Below the pieces are notes generated by a model. That model saw only the letters and a program-made list of their open reading frames with translations, did no database searches and had not been told where the DNA came from. DNA of 64,000 nt from Seminavis robusta (Eukaryota; Bacillariophyta; Bacillariophyceae; Naviculales; Naviculaceae): positions 46,197 through 110,196 of the forward strand of contig CAICTM010000130.1 in NCBI GenBank assembly GCA_903772945.1, given 5' to 3'. The position numbers and the translations under genes were made by a program. Shown here piece after piece: positions 55,391 through 64,000 of the stretch. How positions within the stretch are numbered: position 1 is the first letter of the stretch; every line of letters starts with the position of its first letter.

Positions 55391-55905
55391 AAGTTGCCTC
55401 CAAAAGCATCGTCTCCAAGACCGCTCAGGCCCGGAACCGCACCTTCGGGCGCTGGTGTGACTTCTGCGATCGCCACAAGGTCCACGCAACCCTCCGTGAT
55501 ATCCGTGAGCCCGAGGTCCGTATCTGCTACCTCCTCGCTTTCGCCCACAACTACCGCGTGTCGAACGCTGTCCGAGCTGACACAGTGGTCAAAGCCCTTC
55601 ACGCCGTCGGCGAGGGGATATCCAACTTGGACCAGCCTGATCCCCGACTCGGTTCCGACGGAAAGCTTCATCCCATACTCACTGGTTACTACAAAGGACT
55701 CCATGACGGCGACGGACCTCCCGACCGGGCCTACCCTGCCAACATCTCCATCCTCCAAGAAATGCTCACCGCTCTCGACTACGTTGACCCCGTGTTGGAG
55801 GTTGTATTACAGACACCTCAATACAAATTAGTCGTTTATCCCAATCTAGTTGATAGGGGATATCTACATCTATTCTCTAGTTACATACATGGGGAGTTTA
55901 ACTGA
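55391..55905 (+). pseudogene. Tyrosine-recombinase N-terminal fragment of the DIRS-like element
   Basis: After the RNase H tail a frame change gives SIVSKTAQARNRTFGRWCDF and DIREPEVRICYLLAFAHNYR, then GLHDGDGPPDRAYPANISIL. This resembles the SAM-like DNA-binding half of tyrosine recombinases. The catalytic half is cut off near 55800. The adjoining AT-rich tail (to 55905) keeps the frame by chance. Confidence 0.55.
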
Positions 55906-56380
55906 TCTATATGGTCACCCCCTTCACTATATCCTTTGAAGTTGAATCAATCCCAGAAAACATGGAGAAAGATCACTTCTTGGAAATAGCTTAACAGTAA
56001 AACCCTTTTACCTTTACTAAGCTAGAGTGTTACTAGCAACCAACACTATTTCCAAGAAGAGTCTCTTCGCCAATGGCGAAGTCGATATCGACATCCTATT
56101 ACATGATACCAAGTCTATGCTGTAAGGTAACCAACACTATTTCCGGTTCAGGCAGACAGTGTAGAGCCCCACTATAAGGGCTACCAAAACAGCTCCACAG
56201 GCGAAATTCCGCATCACGGAATCGAATCGGGAGCCAAAATCCCTCACACAGTGACTACACCGGAGGATCAAAAGATCAACTTCCTACACGGAAGCATCCA
56301 GTTCAAAGCATACCGCCTTGAATATCATCACTAACTACACCATTTCATTGCTTGAACGAAGCGTATCCAACAGAAACTGA
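55906..56380. other. AT-rich gap with short palindromes
   Basis: AACCAACACTATTTCC occurs twice (56037 and 56128). CTTCGCCAATGGCGAAG (56065-56081) and GTCGATATCGAC (56081-56092) are adjoining perfect palindromes. No gene recognised. Confidence 0.6.
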
Positions 56381-56419
56381 TTGAGTTACGAGCGAACCAA
56401 AAATCCAACTTTGGGCTGC

Positions 56420-56850
56420 GGAGACAGCCATCGTATGACTGCTAAGTGCAGTGCTGATACGAAAAACAACTACAAAGAGGACTCAGTGCACAACGCAGTG
56501 CAGGAGTGGCAGCCAAGCTATCTAGCTACTAGCTACCATGACGAGTCCAGCAAGAAACAGAAGAAGGCTTCCGGTGTGAACCGCAGCTCACAGGAGCGAA
56601 CCGTGCATGCGATCAAGCTCACAGGAGTAAGCGAACGGTAGCTCACAGGAGTGAGCGACCGAAGACTTTGCGCTGTTAAATCAGCCATCGTACTACGACT
56701 GCCAAGAGCAGGTACGAAAGACAGCTACAAGAGGACTCGACTCAGCACGACGAAGTGCAGGAGGAGTGCGGCAGTCAAGCTGTCTAGCTAGCTCCCACGT
56801 CGAGTCAGACACAAGAACAAGCTTCCAGTGTGAACCGGAGCTACCAAGGC
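56420..56850. repeat. Two diverged ~257-bp tandem copies
   Basis: The segment beginning CAGCCATCGTA at 56425 recurs at 56682 (offset 257 bp). Both copies contain a GAGGACTC block, GTGCAGGAG, GGCAG(C/T)CAAGCT, a CTAGCTA motif, and GTGTGAACCG(C/G)AGCT. Within the first copy AGCTCACAGGAG(C/T) is itself repeated three times. Confidence 0.75.
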
Positions 56851-58619
56851 TACTGTACAGGAACAAGCCAAGGCTACTGTACAGGGCAGAGGCCACGACC
56901 GTACCGGTACGGTACGGATCCAAGCCGACAGAAGCGACACGACGAGTGTCAACCGGAAGAGGAACGACACGAGTGTCGCCACAGAGAGGAGTTAGATATC
57001 AAACTCCAACAGGAATACCACAGAGGTACTTCCGTGGGAGAGTTCCTATCCTCAACAAGAGAGCCATCGAAATAGGCTACTAGAAGAGAGGTGCGAAGGA
57101 AATCCCAACGCACAACAAGACGAATTACCAGGCCGATTACACGGCAACGGCAGGTCCTACGGCAGGACTGTCATACAACAAGGTGTCCTTTGAGCAACAG
57201 AGGACAAGGCCTGAAGAGTGCAAGACCTGGTAGCCAACCAGGAACGAGTTGCATCCATCGGACACAGGCTGGATAAGAGCGAATTTGCAAATTTTCCAAA
57301 ATCCACCAGCCAAGAACAAGAAGCAACAAGGCGACCGAAGCGATCGAACGACGCTACTACTGCCACAAGAAGCAACGAACGAGTGACTACCGCTACTATC
57401 AAGAACAACGAAAGGATCGACAGCGCCATTGTGGATCGGCAACAAGAAGAAGAAGAGTGTCGGCAACTGCATGCTGTCGGCAGAAGAAGCCATTGTTTTT
57501 TGTGAGGAAATCGCTGACAGCGCAACCAGTTCCACGGAACGGCGAAGAACAAGCCAAGCAATTCAGTGGCCGCAAGAAGAACAGACACTGAACCGAAAAA
57601 AGGTATCTTATTGCGACGGGATACAGCTTACAATTCAGCTTTACAGCTTTACAATTAGCAGGCTTATTCTAGAAAATAATCAATAACTGTCACTTATTTT
57701 GGAAATACAAACTTTACATTCTCTTAGATCCTTGACTAGTCAATGCACAATGGTTATTGTCGCATAGGTAGCATGCGAGGTTTGAGAGTTACTCATTCTT
57801 ATTCTTATATGTCTATCCCCTATGGTTGTCATTGGAATGTGCTACTCATTGATGCAGATTGCTCCTGATGAGTTTCTCTTGCATTCTTCATCGTAGTCCT
57901 TCCCTTTATTGCAACTCACTTCCCTTGGATTCGCTAGAAAGCAATCCCCTTGTTTACTCTATTGACGATCGTAATCTCAATTGGACCATCCTGTCGTCAA
58001 TCGAAATTGCGATGAGGATCCTATATATGGACTCCTATGGAAGTCCACCTTTCTTAATCCTATTGACGTCGAAATCTCAACTGAGGATGTCTGTCGCGAT
58101 CACTGCACGAGTCACCGCTAGTATGCGTAATGTTCCGATGCTACTACTGCTTATCTCTATCACGCGATCAGAGCCTTGCCTCATCTCTTCGCGCCATGCT
58201 CAGCTTCAGCATGGATCGATCGATCACGATCCAAGTTAACAGAAATCGCGATAAAATGAGGCTTGACTGCCATATATAAGGCTCGCTTGTGTGTCATGCA
58301 TTTAGTCATGCTTTACCACCGTATATTATCGATTAAATTGCCTAGGTTAGTCATCGTGCTTATATGGTCTGCAAATAGCTCCTCACTTTTTCATTCAAAC
58401 ACGATTGACCACTCCATACGAAAACACGGAGAACAACAACGCGAGCGACAACACGGAGAACAACAACACAACGCGAGCGATCACGGCAGTTTTACAACAG
58501 ACGACGAGCGATAGATCGTTTGTTGTTGTTGCTATTACTCCATGCTCCTACCTTTACCTAGGACTGGCATTGGTCGTTTTAAGAGTGGCTTGCAGTTGTG
58601 TCTTTTAAATTCAAAGCAT
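56851..58619. other. Repeat-rich region, no gene recognised
   Basis: It contains a tandem GGCTACTGTACAGG pair at about 56848-56885, GTACCGGTACGGTACGGATC at 56902, and a CACGGAGAACAACAACGCGAGCG duplication near 58425-58475. A purine-rich frame (57218-57505 +) reads as a charged coiled-coil-like peptide but has no family. Part of this may be 5' LTR or leader of the copia remnant to the right. Confidence 0.45.
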
Positions 58620-61600
58620 TCGCTCGCAGTTCGTTCGATCGGATAACAAAGTCAAGCTCATCAAATTCCATCTTCGATTGACCGATTGACTGGATATCCA
58701 CCGGCCTCCTCTCTTGTTGCCGATTTGTTCCGCTCCTTCTACTGTTGCCACTGTTGCCATTTTTCCGCCTGTTGCCATTGCCATTGCCCCTTGTTGATTC
58801 TCACTTGATTGGACCTTGACCGACGGCTTCCTCTGCTCAGCATCTTCATCTCAACAACAGCAGCGCCATCACCAGCATCCTTGTTAGTCAACAAGCTTCA
58901 GACAGCCTTTCTTTGAAATCTGATCAATCACTCCCACCATCTGATCCTCCAACCAGGACTGCAGCACCATTGCCGCGTTCAATTCCAGGAGCTCCTCCAG
59001 ACATTGGGAAAACCAAAGAGAAGACCAAGCTTACAGAAGCCCTCGACTTGGAGGTATCAACACACTGGGCCTGGACAGGATCTGGCTCAGATGGACTGGG
59101 AAAAGAACCTCAAATGCACCCTATGCCTCAGTGGGTTTCCATGGTGACGACCATCTGAAACATCCACACCACACTCCAGCCTATCGAATTGGCATGCAAG
59201 AAAGGACTGAAGGATTCCACCAGTCTACTATTTCCACTCTGACTGAGTCACACTGCTTCTGGGTCTCATTGGCTAGCCTCTCTAATCGCACTTTGAAAGT
59301 ATGATGACGAGCATGGAATGGAAGGGCTCTTCTCAGCTGTTGTTGGAACGCCTTAATACTAACACTATAAATAAAATCAACATGTTCACATGCTCGTGGA
59401 CAGGTCTCAGGTCTATGATGGAAGAAATGCATCAGGACTCAAGTCAATGGGGTCAGAATCATCGATGCCAAATGGGGGATACTTGAGCAACATCCTGTTT
59501 GCCAGTATGATCTAAACCAACCTTGCCTGGTCGGGGAAAGGCTGTTCTTGAACTCTTGCACTGATCGCCTTCCAGGAAGGAATTGAAATCCTATGTTCCT
59601 CGAGCCAACACAATGGGCCCCAATTCTCTTGGCTCTTTTGACAGCAAAATATAAGACCTTCTCTCAGTAAGATTGAAACCTCAAAGCCAAGCTACTTCAA
59701 TCTTGACATCACCAAGGTTCCCTGGGGAGAATGTTTCCATGTATGTTGTCTGATGCAAAGCAAGCATCATCAAAGAATTCGATTAAACTTTATGCCAGTG
59801 ATCCCATGCCATGAACTAACCAGCACATCCCTGAGAGTCTCCTTGGCTGTGGTTGTCCATACTTTCGCACCAAAGTCCATGAGCTTGTTGTCAAGAGTGA
59901 CATCAAACGGATTTTATAGCAACTATGGGAACAAAGCCAATGGAAGCACTCGACACTTTGAATGGACTTGGATTCCCTCTATCGGGTCCTCATACACCAA
60001 GAAAACTTTGACCTGCCAAACATCTTGGATCCAAGGGATCCCGGCCAAAGCCTTTCAGGCAGCAATTACAAAGCATGAGGCAAAATTGGGAGTCTCACAC
60101 CAGGAATCGAAACAGGGCATCCACCATCATGGACAAACCGTCCCTGTGGAGGCGCTGCCTTTATTGTGGAGCATACTGATCATATAGAAAACATCCAGCA
60201 TGTCCAAGCGAGGTGCTCCAGAGGACAACGGTCTGAGTGCTGAAACCAACTCCAAACTCACAACTCTTATTAAAGACAAGCTTGCTCTCCATGCCTCCAA
60301 GGGAGGAACATTCCCGATGATGCCCAACACACCATTTCGGGTTGATTGGAAGGTTGTTGCTAAATACTGTCGCAACCGTGGAAGGTTCTCCCAAAGGCAC
60401 CCAGTACTCATTTCACCACGTGAACATACGTGGGTTCCGGCAGTTTTCCTTACAAGGTCACCCTCTTCTGGTGTGCAATGCTACTCCACCACCACCCAGC
60501 TGCTCCAGCTTCTTGCTCCAATCACTGTGGTGGCAACTTTGCTTCTTCCCCATGGGATTACCTTATGTCCGCTGCTGATGTCCTGTTCTAGCCACTGATA
60601 AGTTTATACACGCCAGTCCCAATGTTGGGTATGTTTTTGATTCCATGCAGGTCAACATGGCAGCAGTAGATCTCAGGTCTGATGAGACCTCCGCTCTCTT
60701 CAGCTACCTCCAATGCGGCTTTCATGTTGATGCTTCGGGCAGATAACACACTTTTTGCAACAGTGTTTCTCATTGCTATTCTTTTGCCCCATTTTCACCC
60801 TTCTATCTCGGTCTTTCTTTCATTGTACTTGGAGGGAGAAGATGGTCTGCTATGCAGACATTTATCAAATACACCTTCGAATTCCAGCCCTGACGTCTTG
60901 GAGGGAGACACCTTTCTTCATTCTCACCGCTAGAATGGCTGATGTTGTTCTCTGCTCCCATATCTTTCCCCACACATATCCTCATTGAGACTATAGTCTC
61001 CGGGTGCGGATGTGTGTTGTCTTTCTTTGGGTTTTCAACTTTGCTTTCTAAAGTTCAAAGGGTTATACCATTCTTCAGTGGCTCTCTTGCATCTACCAAA
61101 TTGTTCTTCCACGCTTCAATCCGCCAAAACATTTTGATCCGATCCAGACCCAGACTCTACTTGTCAATTCCCAAAATGATATCTTCGGACCTGTGTACAC
61201 ACGATGTCTCTTCTTAAAGCATAAATTAACTCTTAAGGCACCTATGTCGTCTCTTCTCAACCCCCAACTCCAACCAGGCTTCCTCGCAAAGTCGGGCCAA
61301 CAGAAACCCTGTCGAGATAAAGTGATGGGCCTCCTTGGAGTCATTGGAACTCAGTCCTGGGAGCACAATCATTCCAGCTCTCAGTGATCTTGCCTTTAGA
61401 AAACAGCTTCGGAAGTATCGATCAATGCAGAGAGAACTGAAGACACACAGTCTCACGGCACCACACATGCTGCATCTCCAACAACGCACCAATCTTCTAA
61501 TTATCCTTTGCACAAGTCACTTCTATTGCCCATATGTCTTCAGTGCTATTGTTGATAGTGGGTGCTCCCATTCTTGACCAATACTTTCAGTTGATTTGAC

Positions 61601-64000
61601 CCAAATTCTATCAGAAAGCTTTCCGAACCAATTATCCCAGGAGGTATCGATGGAGGTCTGAGCAGTTGAATACATCGGGAACTACCGATTTGGAGACTTT
61701 GGTTGAGCAAGCAAATGTTGTGTATTTCGGGAGCAGGTTCTTATTCTCCTGAATCTTCCAAACACACTCCTAAGCCCTCAAGCTTTCTTGTCCCATCAAG
61801 GACTTGACCCAAAAAAACATGCAACTCAGCGATCACTTCAGAGTCTACCACGACCATGCTGAATGGCATACGGGAGGAAAGAAAATGCTAACAATTGAAG
61901 TTTTGACTCCAGTTGTCTACCACGACTTACTCTGTTCCCAAAGGGAAAGGCACTATCTCTTCCTCAAGCAATGACTTCCAGTTCTACATACCAAACAACA
62001 GAAACCTTTCTATTTTTTACAAAATCTCGCTGCAATGGCATTCAAAGTTGGGACATCTGTCCTTCTCCCATTGATCCAATCTCTTGGGTTTGTGGTTTCT
62101 TAGACAAGAAAGGGTCTCGGGTTGCTTAGAAGCAAGGTCGGGGAGCATCCTAAATGTGCCGCTTGTCAATATGGAAAACAAGTCAGGCAACATGTATCAC
62201 ACCACTGTCACACAAAGCTCCCAGACAAACAGGGAGCGCTCAAGAAAGACAATTGGAGCCGGGTATACAACCTTTAGGTGATCAATTGGAGTCAAGAGGT
62301 CAGAGGGAGATTGTTTCAACCTGCCGGAAGGAACAGGATTGCAATAAATTCTGTGGAACTTCAATATTTTGTTATGCTGCTCCGGCTGCTCATTTTGGCC
62401 CACCACCAAGTTACATAAATGCTTCTGATTCTATCATGGCCAATGGAAGCATACGACGATGGTGTCTCGAACATTGAGGTTGTGGTTCAGTCATTTACAC
62501 TGACAATGGCATTCAAAAAGCCAAGCATATGTCCAACATCTTAGGGACCACCATCAATCAATTAAATATCCTGCGACCGGTGCCAAATGGCAGATGGGGT
62601 TTCTGAAGGAGCATTAGAATTTGTATGTAACCAAAGCTATTAACAATGATTGATCCATGTGCACTTCTATGGCCGGATAGTGATGATGAATCCTGTGGCC
62701 CTGGCAGTCTCTCAATGCAGCTCACCTTTAACACCACACTCCGATTCAGTTAACTGGCATTGCTCCATTGAAGATATTTTCCAGAACTGTCAGTGATGGT
62801 TCAAGTCATCGAAATGCCCATTCCATGGGGATGCCCTGCTTATGTTTTGGAACCCCGCCGTTACCAGTGAAGGAGGAAAGATTCCAAATGTCAGCCCAGG
62901 GTCCAGACGAGAGGCCACGATATGTTCTGCACACATCACCTGTCCATTTCAGGAATATATTGGCTTAATCCGCAACCTTACAAACGGATACCTTTCCCCT
63001 CAGTACCATCTTGTCTATGATGATTGGTTTGAGACAGTTTACTCTTTCAGAAGATCAACACCTCTAGAGTGGACCAACATGTGCATCTTCAACGCTTCGA
63101 GACCCTAATTGATGAGGACACTTCTCCACCTCCCTTAGCAGTCGAGTGGCTTACTCCAGGGAAAAGGCATCAACCAGCACCGATCTCATCTTCAGAAGCT
63201 TCGACATGGGAGAAAATTATTTCAGGATGACAAGAGCAAAGATAAAAGGGATGATCTTCATTTTCAAGCTCCGTCTCCAGCACAGCCCCCAGTTTCACAC
63301 AGGGAGATTTCAGATCGTCTGCCACCACTTCAGACTCAAAATTACCCTCTTCTTGGGACAGGGAGCCTTCCATCATCAGCACTCCCAACACTGATGTCCA
63401 CATCGAACCAATCTCTGCCCCTCGTCGTAATCCCATTAGAACAGCCCACAGCAAGAAGCCTGAGACTCTGAACATGGACCCAAAATTGAAGACATATGCA
63501 CGTCCTTCATCCCTGTTGAGTTTGGCTTTAGCTTTGACCTTTGGAGTTACTCCAATATCTGGGCACATGATGCAATATCAGGTGAATGGTTATTCCCCTT
63601 TGACCAACACCCATGAATCATTTCAACCTGGCATTCATCAAAGCCCACTGGGCTTCAAGGCAAATTTCCAAAGACCGCCTGATCTCCCCTCTCTTGAAGG
63701 AATCTCGTGGGGCAATGCAGTGACCATTTCTGGCAGCAATGGACAAAGAAATTGCAGCCTTGAAGGCAAAGGGACTTGGCACATCTTACAGCGTTCTTCT
63801 ATGCCTCACACCTAAAGGCGGTTCCTGGAACATGGGTGCAACGAATTAAGAGGTTACCAGACGGGAAATTAAATAAGTTAATCTTAGATGGTGCTTGCAG
63901 AGAGAGGACCTTCAGTCCTATGAAGGCGTGGCATACTCTCCACTTGTTGGTTTGGCCCACCGTTAGAGCCGGTCTTCTTCTTTGGCAGCTGCACATGGGT
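58620..64000 (+). mobile_element. Decayed Ty1/copia element, continues beyond window
   Basis: The plus strand carries scattered copia coding pieces in all three frames. A gag-like segment is at about 58913-60600 (SKRGAPEDNGLSAETNSKLT, TPFRVDWKVVAKYCRNRG). The GAG-pre-integrase/integrase zone is at about 62140-62530: HPKCAACQYGKQVRQH, a SQEVRGRLFQPAGR stretch, and VVQSFTLTMAFKK. Post-integrase sequence at 62842-63108 includes GLIRNLTNGYLSPQYHLVYD and DWFETVY, a typical copia segment before the RT linker. A linker region follows to about 63850. RT proper would start at or beyond the right edge. Stops and frameshifts are frequent, so it is an old copy. LTR boundaries were not found. Confidence 0.7.
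62842..63108 (+). pseudogene. Copia integrase C-terminal segment
   Basis: An 88-codon open stretch with KIPNVSPGSRREATICSAHI and GLIRNLTNGYLSPQYHLVYD, then DWFETVYSF. This is the conserved segment downstream of the integrase core in copia pol (the region where a short HPGSRRG-type motif precedes the L-x-P-x-TG-x-ISPQFHVVFD pattern). It confirms family and strand of the surrounding remnant. Confidence 0.75.

Larger units (their letters stand above)
50861..55905 (+). mobile_element. Decayed DIRS-like (tyrosine recombinase) retrotransposon, C-rich
   Basis: The plus strand is C-rich and codes, in broken frames, for a gag-like region (about 51150-53160, with a Cys/His segment CELCQMHKRE near 53015) and then RT-RNase H and a recombinase start. 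The RT shows HDIKDGFYRC (~53940) and IPMSSTMGG (~54040) in one frame and NDVFVDDFIQLG (~54325) in another. A long intact stretch (54310-55390) follows with LGKLRFVSVAIRG, FGATDAAKAGMGGVYFDSTG, LSDNTPAVSRVAKGA and ANVMADDTSRL, the last three matching RNase H-like order. After a shift at ~55395 a recombinase-like N-terminal (SAM-like) domain reads RTFGRWCDFCDRHK and NAVRADTVVKALHAVGEGI. No catalytic Arg/His/Tyr region is present. Coding sense ends at ~55800, where base composition drops sharply. Confidence 0.7.

Noticed and set aside
53900-55760. Several long minus-strand frames (for example 55312-55758)
   Set aside because: Antisense of the DIRS-like RT/RNase H and recombinase sequence; C-rich coding on one strand produces open G-rich frames on the other.

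Overview
This window looks like nuclear DNA of a raphid pennate diatom; Seminavis robusta or a relative is my guess, inferred and not searched. The evidence is short phase-consistent GT..AG introns of about 60-105 bp, low gene density, and protein families typical of diatoms: WAR-x-NGCPW ankyrin proteins, BTB/BACK proteins, secreted PSxxPS-repeat proteins ending in DUF285-like repeats, and CoDi-type copia elements. Gene models were read by eye from both strands.

Layout. 1-3 kb: a partial ankyrin gene (-) and a C2-like membrane protein (+). 3.7-8.4 kb: remnants of copia retrotransposons, a gag on - facing a broken pol on +. 8.7-20 kb: a Cys-rich terminal exon, then two paralogous BTB-BACK genes (-) on either side of a seven-exon MBOAT (wax-synthase-like) acyltransferase (-). 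20-25.2 kb: a two-exon secreted protein, a frameshifted ankyrin-family gene, and two small broken or unassigned genes. 26.0-26.3 kb: a 52-bp minisatellite. 27.3-31.1 kb: a three-exon gene (-) for a predicted type I membrane receptor with a PBP1/ANF-receptor-like ectodomain, one transmembrane helix, a possible SH3-like segment, a PARP catalytic domain and a tail of ten YGxEGxP repeats. 31.4-33.0 kb: a DNA element with 22-bp terminal inverted repeats and a MULE-like transposase remnant.

33-42 kb: a large imperfect inverted repeat, a broken TPR gene, degenerate repeats, a secreted Hint-domain protein with C-terminal membrane helices (36.7-38.3 kb), a decayed Crinkler-like P-loop NTPase, and a pirin-like remnant. 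42.4-50.0 kb: one very large secreted surface-protein gene with four N-terminal repeat modules, a 240-bp (80-residue) PS-rich tandem array full of single-base frame breaks, and duplicated exon-intron DUF285-like modules. 50.9-55.9 kb: a decayed C-rich DIRS-like (tyrosine-recombinase) retrotransposon. 56-64 kb: tandem repeats, then a decayed copia element running off the right end.

The most unusual system is the receptor-PARP fusion, which would couple an outside ligand-binding module directly to intracellular ADP-ribosylation. The next two are a BTB-BACK protein whose C-terminal domain is split by an FG-repeat plus RGG insert, and the secreted or membrane Hint protein. Noncoding DNA between genes carries recurrent CTAGCTAG and GTACCGGTAC palindromes that I did not find inside the confident coding exons.
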